Shown here: piece after piece, positions 1-5,948 of the stretch
Layout: every line of letters begins with the position of its first letter
Position numbering within the stretch: position 1 is the stretch's first letter
NCBI GenBank assembly: GCA_001778785.1
Contig: MFIE01000003.1
Location: 1,679-7,866, forward strand
Source of the DNA: Candidatus Giovannonibacteria bacterium RIFCSPLOWO2_01_FULL_46_13
GTDB lineage: Bacteria; Patescibacteriota; Minisyncoccia; JACPKW01; UBA11713
Direction: 5' to 3'
Length of the DNA: 6,188 bases
Position numbers and translations under genes: made by a program
The notes under the pieces: generated by a model
Told to the model about the DNA's origin: nothing
The model's input: only the letters and a program-made list of their open reading frames with translations
Database searches by the model: none

Positions 1-16
1 GTCGATTATTATCCGT

Positions 17-22
17 TATAAA
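17..22 (+). promoter_or_regulatory. possible -10 element for the first gene
   Basis: TATAAA lies 14 bases before the ATG at 36 in an A/T-rich tract. Any -35 element would fall outside the window, so this rests on the hexamer and its position only. Confidence 0.2.
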
Positions 23-35
23 AAAATTTTATTAA

Positions 36-512
36 ATGACTAATGTAAATGAAGCAAGAAGTCTTGGCTTCTTTTTATTATCAGTTTTGGTGTTATTTTT
101 GTCGATAATTTACATAACACAGGCTACTAGTATCGGTGATAGTGTTACGGTAACTGGCGCTTTAACTGTTAGTGGCGCGACTACATTGAACGGGAATGGT
201 ACTCTCGGTGATACGGCGACTGACGTATTTAACTTTGTAGGCATACTTCAAGCTAGCTCGACTCTTAACGTTACTGGCACTTCGAGATTTGTAGGTTCTG
301 TTGGTGTCGGAACAAGTACTTCTATGACAAGTGGTGTTGTTTTGGGTCTCCACGGAGCCGCTACAACTACTTTGACGCTTGGTACGGATTCTACTACCGG
401 AGGAAGCTGTATCCAGATGGATGGCACTGACGGTGCTATATACCGTATCTACGCGGCGGCAACAACTTCAGTTACGAAACAGCTGGTTATTGAAAATGGC
501 CCTTGTAACTAA
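36..512 (+). CDS. Ser/Thr-rich surface protein with signal/anchor segment and short beta repeats
   Basis: A 158-residue exported or membrane-anchored protein of unknown function. Residues 10-30 are a strong hydrophobic segment ending in TQA before TS, which fits either a signal peptide cut after A30 or an uncleaved N-terminal anchor. From residue 31 onward about 30% of residues are Ser or Thr, with short strand-like repeats of the type LxVxG (TVTGALTVSG at 38-47, TLNVTG at 76-81) and a VGVGTSTS stretch at 89-96. Such repeats are common in Parcubacterial surface proteins and resemble phage tail-fibre beta-helix sequences. The last third carries two Cys (C125, C157) that could form a disulfide, around a GSCIQMDGTDG segment. 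The ATG is preceded by an A/T tract with no SD. The next gene begins 10 bases downstream, so the two are probably co-transcribed. Exact role unknown; cell-surface location is well supported, function is not. Confidence 0.75.
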   Translation: MTNVNEARSLGFFLLSVLVLFLSIIYITQATSIGDSVTVTGALTVSGATTLNGNGTLGDTATDVFNFVGILQASSTLNVTGTSRFVGSVGVGTSTSMTSGVVLGLHGAATTTLTLGTDSTTGGSCIQMDGTDGAIYRIYAAATTSVTKQLVIENGPCN

Positions 513-522
513 TTATTAACAA

Positions 523-1539
523 ATGAAAAAAATATTTTTTCTCATTCCAGCGTTGAGTTTTTCATTGCCCTTAATAAGCCTCGCTGTTACTGTTCCGAAT
601 ACCGTTACTCTAGTTCTCCCATCTTCTGGTGAATCTTATATTCTTTCTGCTGATTCCGATTTCGATTCCCTTACGGTAAATAACGATAATTTCGTTTTCG
701 CTTTGAGTGGTACCCAAGGGTTCATATTAACCTCTGCTGACTTACGGAAATTAACGAACGATCAAAGTATTAGTTATACTTGTTCATCGTCTGAATCACG
801 GATGGCTTATCAAACTTCAAGTGTGTCGATATCTGTAACAATAACCCCCTCTGGAACGTGTAGTACGAGTGGTAGTGGGGGTGGTGGAGGTATAATCAGC
901 GGTAGTATAGGGGGCTCCAGTGGCGGAGGCGGTGGCGGAGGGGGGTCCTCTACTCCAGCGCCAGCTCCTACTCCAACTCCTGTACCAACACCTTCAGCAA
1001 CTCCTACCCCTGCCCCAGTTCCGTCTTCAGCTTCAATTTCTTTCACAAAAGATCTTGCCGTAGGGTCAACTGGGAATGATGTAACCCAATTACAGGCTCT
1101 TCTTGCCGCGGATCCAGCCGTTTATCCGGAGGGGCAGATTACGGGATATTATGGATCATTGACGCGCGCAGCCGTGAGACGCTTTCAGGCGAAATATGGG
1201 CTACCACAAGTTGGTAGGGTTGGCCCGATGACCCGTGAAAAATTGATGTCTGTATTTGGTTCTATCACTCCCGTTCCAGCGCCTACTCCGTCATCAACTC
1301 CTTTTTCATCCGCACTATCGCGTGAGTTAGAAATGGGTATGAGCGGAGACGATGTCAGGGCATTGCAGGAATTTCTTGCGAAAGATAGTTCGGTCTACCC
1401 CCAAGGAACGATAACAGGTTACTACGGTGCTCTTACCAAGGCAGCAGTGCGCAAATTCCAGGCTAAATACGGATTGGCACAGGTTGGACGAGTTGGACCA
1501 CTAACACTAGCAAAACTGCAGGAATTAATGGCTCAATAG
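523..1539 (+). CDS. secreted protein with two peptidoglycan-binding domains (PG_binding_1)
   Basis: A 338-residue secreted wall-binding protein. Residues 1-21 are a typical signal peptide (MKK, hydrophobic core, probable cleavage after ISLA). Residues 24-113 form a predicted beta-rich domain of unknown type with two Cys (C87, C113). A Gly/Ser run (116-142) and a Pro/Thr/Ala run (144-168) are flexible linkers. Two PG_binding_1 domains follow, about 177-245 and 268-336, joined by a second Pro/Ser/Thr linker. Each has the family signature: G-x-x-G-x-D-V near its start, then ITGYYG, LT-x-AAVR-x-FQAKYGL and VGRVGP-x-T. The two copies match at about 43 of 70 positions, so they arose by internal duplication. 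No catalytic domain is visible, so the protein probably anchors itself to peptidoglycan and displays its N-terminal domain rather than cutting the wall. The start is fixed by the signal peptide; no SD is present. It shares a unit with the upstream surface protein and is followed by a terminator. Confidence 0.88.
   Translation: MKKIFFLIPALSFSLPLISLAVTVPNTVTLVLPSSGESYILSADSDFDSLTVNNDNFVFALSGTQGFILTSADLRKLTNDQSISYTCSSSESRMAYQTSSVSISVTITPSGTCSTSGSGGGGGIISGSIGGSSGGGGGGGGSSTPAPAPTPTPVPTPSATPTPAPVPSSASISFTKDLAVGSTGNDVTQLQALLAADPAVYPEGQITGYYGSLTRAAVRRFQAKYGLPQVGRVGPMTREKLMSVFGSITPVPAPTPSSTPFSSALSRELEMGMSGDDVRALQEFLAKDSSVYPQGTITGYYGALTKAAVRKFQAKYGLAQVGRVGPLTLAKLQELMAQ
1066..1530 (+). repeat. diverged tandem duplication encoding the two PG-binding domains
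   Basis: Two copies of a domain-sized unit recur at a 273-base (91-codon) offset, aligning on ITGYYG, AAVR and VGRVGP. The protein copies are about 60% identical overall and 30 of 36 identical in the core (VYP to VGP), while many synonymous positions differ. This points to an old duplication held by selection rather than a recent copy. Confidence 0.75.
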
Positions 1540-1547
1540 CGCGACTA

Positions 1548-1556
1548 TGTTATAAA
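1548..1556 (+). promoter_or_regulatory. possible extended -10 promoter for the glycan cassette
   Basis: TGTTATAAA reads as an extended -10 (TG, one base, then TATAAA, five of six to consensus). Transcription would begin near 1563, inside the left arm of the terminator stem, leaving a leader of about 40 bases to the ATG at 1605. No convincing -35 is seen at 16-18 bases spacing, which extended -10 promoters can tolerate. The cassette needs a promoter after the strong terminator, and this is the only candidate in the short gap. Confidence 0.35.
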
Positions 1557-1589
1557 AGGGCCCCGTGATTGCGGGGTCCTTTTATTTTT
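1554..1589 (+). terminator. intrinsic terminator after the surface-protein pair
   Basis: AAAAGGGCCCCG (1554-1565) pairs with CGGGGTCCTTTT (1572-1583) around a 6-base loop. This gives a 12-bp stem with one G-T wobble, followed by A and five T. The flanking A/T bases extend the stem further. It starts 15 bases after the stop of the peptidoglycan-binding gene. The A tract on the left arm means it could also work on the other strand, but no gene lies there. It ends only 15 bases before the next ATG. Confidence 0.9.
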
Positions 1590-1604
1590 GGTATTCTTTA
1601 GATT

Positions 1605-3797
1605 ATGCAAACGAATCGGTATTTGCTCACAGCCATTAAAATCGGACTTGGCATAATTCTCTTCGCGCCATTGTTTGTATCCAATACGATGTTCTTCCCA
1701 TTTATCACGGCGAAGAATTTTTTGTTTAGGATAATAATCGAAATCTTGTTGGCCCTTTGGGTAATTCTGGCTTTGAGGGACAGGCGATATATGCCGCGCC
1801 GCTCGCTTCTTTTGATTTTTGTTGCCGCATCGGTTGGCGTACTCATCCTCTCGACTATTTTTGGAGTGGACCCGTCCAGATCTTTTTGGTCTAACTTTGA
1901 AAGGATGGAAGGGCTTTTGGGTTATCTCCATCTCTTTGTGTATTTCCTGATATTAATTTCTGTAAATAAAACAGAAAAAGATTGGTGGAGGTTTTTCCAT
2001 GTTTCATTTTTGTCTGCGATATTGGTGGGCGTGTACGCGCTTTTCCAATTGGGCGGCGTTTTCCAAATTCACCAAGGTGGGGTTCGAATCGATTCAACTT
2101 TGGGCAACGCGACGTACCTCGCCGTGTATATGCTTTTCCACGTTTTCTTGTCGCTTTATTATTTCTTGAAAACTAAAAATCATTTGTCGCAGGTTGCGTA
2201 TGGCGCCCTTGTAATTTTTACAGCTTTTATCCTCTACGAAACCGCAACCAGGGGAGCAATTTTGGGCCTTATCGGCGGGCTCTTCCTTTTTGGGCTAATT
2301 TTCGCAATAACATCCCGCGAGAAAAAGTGGCGTTATTTTGCGTTCGGCGTTTTGGCTTTAGTTATAGCTATCTCGGCGGGAGTTTATGCACTAAGGGATA
2401 GTGACTTTATACAGAACAACCCGACGCTCGGCAGGTTGAGTAATATTTCTGCACAGGGCGACGATGCCCAAGCCCGTTTCCAGATTTGGGGAATGTCTTT
2501 TGAAGCTTTTAAGGAAAGGCCTATCCTTGGCTGGGGTCCGGAAAATTTCTCGGTCGTCTTTTCTAAATATTTCGACCCGCGCTTATGGTCGCGCGAGCCT
2601 TGGTTCGACCGCTCGCACAACGTGATCCTCGATTGGCTTATAACCGGCGGAGTTTTTGGGCTCGTCTCGTATCTTGGAATCTTTGCGACGTCTTTATGGC
2701 TTTTGTTAAAAAAATATCGCGAGAGAAAAATTTCTAATTTGGAGCTAAGTATTTTTACCGGACTCCTTGCGGGATTCTTGTTCCAAAATATTTTCGTCTT
2801 CGACCAGCTAACTTCGTATCTGCTCTTTTTTGCAGTCTTGGGATATATATACTTTTTGACGCAGGGTGAATCTTTGGAAAAGCCCGCGCCTCTCGTCGCT
2901 CCTGGAACGGCTCAAGTCTTCTCTGCGGTTGCGGTCGTCGCTATTGTTATTTCTCTGTACTTCTTCAACATAAAGCCTCTTCTTGCCAACTTCTCTTTAC
3001 TCTCGGCGCTTGAAGCCGCCAATGCCGGCAATTTTCAAGCTGCTCAAACCAATTTCAAGCGTGCGATCAACTTGTCTCCGCTTGGAAGGCGCGAGGCCCG
3101 AGAACAGTATTCGCACTTCGCAAGTTTGATAGCTGGGAGATCTGACATCCCGGAAGCTATTAGGGTTTCGAGCATCAACGACGGAATAGACCAATCCAAA
3201 CTTGAAGCCGAAGATTCCGCGCTCGATGCCCGCTCGCATCTTTTCTTGGGCTCCGTGTATAACGCCGCGGGACGCAAAGCGGAAGCGCTTGCCGCATTTG
3301 AAAAAGCCTTAGAGCTTTCGCCAAAAAAACAGCAAATTATATTTATTGTCGCGCAATTTTATTTGGACGCGGGCGAGAAGGACAAGGCGGTGGAGTTGGC
3401 GAAAATGGGAGCGAGTCTCGACCCGACATATAATGAAGCACAGCACAATTTGATTATGCTCCAGATAAGCGCGGGGAAAGACCAGGATGCCCTCGCGGCT
3501 ATAGATAATTTGATAAAAAACGGGAAAGCTGGCGCGGAGCGTATAAAAGTTTGGGCAAGCCTGTTTGTCGCACAGAAAAAATTTGATATTGCTGCCGATC
3601 TGTATAAAAAGGTTTTGGAAACAACGCCAAATGATACGCAGACGCGGATCAGCTTGGCCGCCTCGTACTACGAAGCCGGAAAGATTAACCTCGCCATAAA
3701 AGAAATCGAAGAGGCGATTCGCTTAAACCCGTCGTTTAAAGAACAGGGAGAAGGATTCATAAAACAACTTCGGGAAGGCGTAAAGGAGGTAGAATAG
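1605..3797 (+). CDS. O-antigen ligase/polymerase family membrane protein with C-terminal TPR domain
   Basis: A 730-residue integral membrane protein of the Wzy_C/WaaL-like superfamily (O-antigen ligase, polymerase and PglL-type O-oligosaccharyltransferases). Residues 12-262 hold about nine hydrophobic segments, with the conserved Arg in ETATRGAILG (R216). A large extracytoplasmic loop (about 263-345) contains the family pattern R291-x-x-x-W, then F-x-x-x-P-x-x-GWGPENF (about 302-315), and ends in RSHNVILDWLITGG, where H338 matches the catalytic His of WaaL-type enzymes. More membrane segments follow at about 346-368, 381-418 and 437-454. Residues 460-711 are Ala-rich helical repeats; at least four are TPR-like (about 541-573, 575-606, 645-678, 679-711). 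The family moves a polyprenyl-diphosphate-linked glycan to a lipid, protein or growing chain. The acceptor cannot be told from sequence; the TPRs suggest binding of a protein partner or acceptor. No SD precedes the ATG. It heads a glycan cassette with the two genes that follow. Confidence 0.85.
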   Translation: MQTNRYLLTAIKIGLGIILFAPLFVSNTMFFPFITAKNFLFRIIIEILLALWVILALRDRRYMPRRSLLLIFVAASVGVLILSTIFGVDPSRSFWSNFERMEGLLGYLHLFVYFLILISVNKTEKDWWRFFHVSFLSAILVGVYALFQLGGVFQIHQGGVRIDSTLGNATYLAVYMLFHVFLSLYYFLKTKNHLSQVAYGALVIFTAFILYETATRGAILGLIGGLFLFGLIFAITSREKKWRYFAFGVLALVIAISAGVYALRDSDFIQNNPTLGRLSNISAQGDDAQARFQIWGMSFEAFKERPILGWGPENFSVVFSKYFDPRLWSREPWFDRSHNVILDWLITGGVFGLVSYLGIFATSLWLLLKKYRERKISNLELSIFTGLLAGFLFQNIFVFDQLTSYLLFFAVLGYIYFLTQGESLEKPAPLVAPGTAQVFSAVAVVAIVISLYFFNIKPLLANFSLLSALEAANAGNFQAAQTNFKRAINLSPLGRREAREQYSHFASLIAGRSDIPEAIRVSSINDGIDQSKLEAEDSALDARSHLFLGSVYNAAGRKAEALAAFEKALELSPKKQQIIFIVAQFYLDAGEKDKAVELAKMGASLDPTYNEAQHNLIMLQISAGKDQDALAAIDNLIKNGKAGAERIKVWASLFVAQKKFDIAADLYKKVLETTPNDTQTRISLAASYYEAGKINLAIKEIEEAIRLNPSFKEQGEGFIKQLREGVKEVE
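3782..3790 (+). other. orphan perfect Shine-Dalgarno-like sequence at the gene end
   Basis: AAAGGAGGT matches the standard complement of the 16S rRNA 3' end but lies inside the last codons of the TPR-ligase, 4 bases before its TAG. No ATG, GTG or TTG follows at usable spacing; the next gene's ATG is 40 bases away. It could hold terminating ribosomes for re-initiation downstream, or be a chance result of the Lys-Glu-Val codons. Confidence 0.4.
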
Positions 3798-3830
3798 AAA
3801 CACTCGCACTCGTTTACTTGTTTTATTTAT

Positions 3831-4736
3831 ATGCCCAAGGTCATTGTAACTGGAGGAGCCGGGTTTATCGGCTCTAATCTTGTAGACGCTTTAATCGAAA
3901 GAGGCGACGAAGTTTTGGTACTGGATAACCTTTCGACTGGCAAGAAAGAGAACATCAACCCGAAAGCCAAGCTTTGCGAGGCTGACATCCGTGATTTAAA
4001 AAAAATCTCGCCATTTTTCGAAGGGGTGGAATATGTTTTTCATCTCGCTGCTTACCCGCGCGTCCAGCCGTCCATCGAAGATCCGCTCGGGACGCACGAC
4101 ATAAATGTAAACGGGACGCTGAATGTTTTGATGGCCGCGCGCGTGTCCAAGGTTAAACGTGTAATTTATTCGGCGTCCTCATCCGCTTACGGCGACCAGG
4201 AAATCTTTCCAACGAGAGAAGATTTCCTGCCGCGCCCGCTTTCTCCTTACGGCCTGCAAAAATATATCGGCGAACACTACGCGCGTCTTTTCTCGCTCCT
4301 TTACGGCGTCGAGACTGTTTCGTTGAGATATTTTAACGTGTACGGACCGCGAGCTTCCTCCGAGGGTGCGTATGCTTTGGTCGTGGCGAAATTTTTAAAA
4401 CAGAAAAAAGAGGGAATGCCTTTGACGATAGTCCCCGATGGGACGCAGTCCCGCGCTTATTCGCACGTTTACGACGTTGTCCGCGCCAATATTCTTGCGA
4501 TGGAATCGGATAAAGTCGGGAAAGGAGAGGTGATAAATATCGGCGGGGACAAGGATTGGAGCGTTAACGAAATTGCCAAAATGGTTGGCGGGCCTTCCGT
4601 ATTTATTGAGGCCAGAATAGAGCCGAAGAAAAGTTTGCCGGATACCTCGAAGGCAAGAGAACTTTTGGGGTGGCAATCAAAAATCGGGCTCGAAGAAGGG
4701 ATCCTGGAATTAAAAAAGATGTACGGTTTAGAATGA
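3831..4736 (+). CDS. NAD-dependent epimerase/dehydratase (UDP-sugar 4-epimerase-like, extended SDR)
   Basis: A 301-residue cytoplasmic extended short-chain dehydrogenase/reductase acting on a nucleotide sugar, most like UDP-glucose/UDP-GlcNAc 4-epimerases. The N-terminal Rossmann motif is TGGAGFIG (G8, G11, G14), with the NAD-ribose-binding acidic residue in VLDNLSTG (D32). HLAA (71-74) and the SASSSAYG active-site strand (about 114-121) follow, then the catalytic SPYGLQK (Y140, K144). LRYFNVYGPR (165-174) is the usual substrate-side motif. Length is slightly under the 310-340 common in GalE. The exact sugar and whether it epimerises or dehydrates cannot be fixed from sequence. It lies 33 bases after the ligase and its stop overlaps the start of the sugar transferase, so it probably makes an activated sugar for that pathway. 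The ATG chosen puts the Rossmann strand at residue 3, as is typical; no in-frame ATG, GTG or TTG lies closely upstream. Confidence 0.9.
   Translation: MPKVIVTGGAGFIGSNLVDALIERGDEVLVLDNLSTGKKENINPKAKLCEADIRDLKKISPFFEGVEYVFHLAAYPRVQPSIEDPLGTHDINVNGTLNVLMAARVSKVKRVIYSASSSAYGDQEIFPTREDFLPRPLSPYGLQKYIGEHYARLFSLLYGVETVSLRYFNVYGPRASSEGAYALVVAKFLKQKKEGMPLTIVPDGTQSRAYSHVYDVVRANILAMESDKVGKGEVINIGGDKDWSVNEIAKMVGGPSVFIEARIEPKKSLPDTSKARELLGWQSKIGLEEGILELKKMYGLE
4733..4736 (+). promoter_or_regulatory. ATGA stop-start overlap (translational coupling)
   Basis: The ATG of the sugar transferase shares bases with the TGA of the epimerase. With no SD just upstream, re-initiation by the terminating ribosome is the likely way the transferase is translated, which ties the amounts of the two enzymes. 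Confidence 0.8.
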
Positions 4737-5389
4737 CAAGTATACTTTTAAATTCAGTAGAAGAGGCGAAAGTCTTGAAGGAAGAGGTTCTTCGCTCCGA
4801 AAAGTTTTCGTATGAAGTCGCCAAAAGACTAGGGGATTTAATACTTTCCCTAGTTCTTGCTTTCATAACTTTGATTTTATTTCCGTTCGTCGTACTCGCA
4901 ATAAAAATAGAATCTTCCGGACCCATATTTTTCCGTCAGAAGCGCGTCGGCAAGGATGGAAAAATTTTCATGCTTTTAAAATTCCGTTCGACATACAGGA
5001 CTTCCGTGGATGAGACGGTTGGATGGCATAAAGAAGGCGATCACGTTTATACCAATGTCGGAAAATTCCTGCGTAGGAATTATTTGGATGAACTGCCCCA
5101 GATAAAAAATGTCTTAAAGGGTGAGATGAGCTTGATAGGCCCACGGCCGGAGCGCCCGGAATTCGTCGAGGTTTTAAAAAAACAGGTCCCATTTTATGAA
5201 TTGCGCCTTTTGGCGCGCCCAGGGCTTACGGGCTGGGCGCAGATTAACATGATGGACGACGCCGCGGCCCAAGACGCTTCGGAAAAACTCAAATATGACC
5301 TCTATTATATTAAGAATCGCTCAATCTGGCTCGATTTTAAGATAATCCTGAAAACTTTCGTCATATTATCCAACAGAAGCGGGCGATAG
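4733..5389 (+). CDS. initiating sugar-1-phosphate transferase (bacterial sugar transferase family, PglC-like)
   Basis: A 218-residue monotopic phosphoglycosyl transferase, which moves a sugar 1-phosphate from a UDP-sugar to polyprenyl phosphate as the first step of glycan assembly at the inner membrane face. Family marks in order: K31-R32 with D35, then one hydrophobic, probably re-entrant helix (about 34-57) with P51; SGPIFFRQKRVGKDGKIF (62-79); KFRST (83-87, where KFRSM is usual); LRRNYLDELPQIKNVLKGEMS (from 113), with the catalytic D119-E120 pair; IGPRPE (135-140); RPGLTGWAQI (162-171); and YDLYYIKN (188-195). The length matches the short PglC/WcaJ C-terminal catalytic type without the extra four-helix region. 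I chose ATG 4733, which overlaps the epimerase stop as ATGA, the pattern of translational coupling. An in-frame ATG at 4670 would add 21 basic, non-conserved residues inside the epimerase gene and is less likely. Substrate sugar unknown. Confidence 0.92.
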   Translation: MTSILLNSVEEAKVLKEEVLRSEKFSYEVAKRLGDLILSLVLAFITLILFPFVVLAIKIESSGPIFFRQKRVGKDGKIFMLLKFRSTYRTSVDETVGWHKEGDHVYTNVGKFLRRNYLDELPQIKNVLKGEMSLIGPRPERPEFVEVLKKQVPFYELRLLARPGLTGWAQINMMDDAAAQDASEKLKYDLYYIKNRSIWLDFKIILKTFVILSNRSGR

Positions 5390-5426
5390 TCGCTGAAATC
5401 GGTTACCTTCCTCATCCGTCATAAGT

Positions 5427-5440
5427 TATAATGGTATATA
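5427..5440 (+). promoter_or_regulatory. promoter candidate for the hibernation factor
   Basis: A perfect TATAAT stands at 5427-5432, with a weak -35 (TTACCT, 5403-5408, three of six) at 18 bases. A second, overlapping extended -10 reads TGGTATATA at 5432-5440. The first would start transcription about 12 bases before the ATG at 5451, the second only about 4. Either way the mRNA has almost no leader, matching the lack of an SD. This lets the gene be expressed apart from the glycan cassette. Confidence 0.6.
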
Positions 5441-5450
5441 AGCCAAACTT

Positions 5451-5870
5451 ATGCAGATTAAAATTAAAGCAACTGGTTTTAAACTAACAGACGGCATCGG
5501 CGACCTTGCGCGGGAGAAGATTTTGTCGCCCCTCCAGAAGAGATTGGGCGCGGAATTGCCTTCGGACCAAGTTCTTGAGGTTGAGCTTGCTAAAATAACC
5601 AATCACCACGAAGAAGGAATGATATGGAAGTGCGAGGCGAATATCGCATTGCCGCACAAACAGCAGACGCTCTACGCGAAATCCATCGCGGAGAGCTTGG
5701 AGGCGGCGATTGATGAAACGAAAGACGAAATCGAGCGGGAGGTCATGGATTACAAAAATAAAAGATCGGCGCAATTCCTGCGCGTCGCCAGAAAAGTTAA
5801 AGAAAGAGTCCATCTGACGCGCTTGGCGCAGATGCCCGGAGATCTGTATCGCTGGATCCGCAGAAAATAA
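5451..5870 (+). CDS. hpf: ribosome hibernation promoting factor, HPF/RaiA (S30AE) family
   Basis: A 139-residue cytoplasmic protein that by family binds the decoding region of the 30S subunit and keeps idle ribosomes inactive. It follows the E. coli HPF pattern throughout: MQIKIKATGFKLTD at the start, helix 1 with EKI-x-x-x-LQKRLG (22-33), strand VLEVELAKIT (41-50), HHEEG (52-56), strand WKCEANIALP (59-68), then helix 2 with AAIDETKDEIEREV (85-98) ending in YKNKR (101-105). The S30AE core therefore fills about 1-105. The last 34 residues are very basic (RVARKVKERVHLTRL to RWIRRK) and do not look like the roughly 60-residue dimerisation domain of long HPF, so this is an intermediate form. The ATG follows a TATAAT promoter with almost no leader and no SD. 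Gene symbol given by family; the mode of action (70S or 100S) is not clear from sequence. Confidence 0.88.
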   Translation: MQIKIKATGFKLTDGIGDLAREKILSPLQKRLGAELPSDQVLEVELAKITNHHEEGMIWKCEANIALPHKQQTLYAKSIAESLEAAIDETKDEIEREVMDYKNKRSAQFLRVARKVKERVHLTRLAQMPGDLYRWIRRK

Positions 5871-5880
5871 AATTCCTAAC

Positions 5881-5889
5881 TTATCCACA
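5881..5889 (+). promoter_or_regulatory. perfect DnaA-box 9-mer
   Basis: TTATCCACA is identical to the consensus high-affinity DnaA box of E. coli. It lies 10 bases after the hpf stop and upstream of the hairpins and promoter of the small downstream gene. I saw no other close match nearby and no DnaA-trio or AT-rich unwinding array, so it does not by itself mark an origin. It may be a regulatory DnaA site or chance. Confidence 0.4.
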
Positions 5890-5893
5890 TTTA

Positions 5894-5923
5894 CCCGCCT
5901 CTGGCGGGGTCTTGAATTTTTTT
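5894..5923 (+). terminator. probable terminator after hpf
   Basis: CCCGCC (5894-5899) pairs with GGCGGG (5903-5908) around a TCT loop, giving a 6-bp all-GC stem. A run of seven T follows at 5917-5923. The T run begins 8 bases after the stem rather than directly after it, so termination may be only partial. It is the only GC hairpin in the gap between hpf and the small gene. Confidence 0.5.
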
Positions 5924-5931
5924 CTTCAAGA
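5910..5931 (+). repeat. inverted repeat with T-rich loop
   Basis: TCTTGAA (5910-5916) and TTCAAGA (5925-5931) are perfect inverted copies around an 8-base loop of seven T and a C. It directly follows the GC hairpin, and its left arm overlaps the -35 candidate of the next gene. It could be an operator or an RNA hairpin that competes with termination. Confidence 0.5.
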
Positions 5932-5940
5932 TGATATTTT
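5912..5940 (+). promoter_or_regulatory. promoter candidate for the small downstream gene
   Basis: TTGAAT (5912-5917, four of six to the -35 consensus) stands exactly 17 bases before TATTTT (5935-5940, four of six). The latter is preceded by TG and one base, making an extended -10 (TGATATTTT). Transcription would begin near 5947, just before the 16-bp palindrome at 5949. Confidence 0.5.
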
Positions 5941-5948
5941 ATTTTTAT

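Noticed and set aside
63..126. Type IV pilin-like leader in the first protein (RSLG before FFLLSVLVLF)
   Set aside because: The hallmark Glu at +5 is missing and the segment ends in a normal signal-peptidase-like TQA site, so a signal peptide or simple anchor fits better.
810..1046. Antisense Pro-rich reading frame
   Set aside because: It is the mirror of the Gly/Pro/Thr linker codons of the peptidoglycan-binding gene; low-complexity GC-rich DNA leaves the opposite frame open by default.
2081..2090. GGTTCGAATC, resembling a tRNA T-loop
   Set aside because: No matching T-stem, acceptor stem or anticodon arm surrounds it, and it lies within the well-supported ligase coding frame.
4670..4732. 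Longer start for the sugar transferase at ATG 4670
   Set aside because: It would lie 67 bases inside the epimerase gene and add a basic, non-conserved 21-residue stretch. The ATGA overlap at 4733 gives the usual family length and a standard coupling arrangement.
5484..5888. Antisense 134-residue frame covering hpf
   Set aside because: The + strand frame matches the S30AE family across its length, and the antisense frame has no recognisable motif, promoter or SD.
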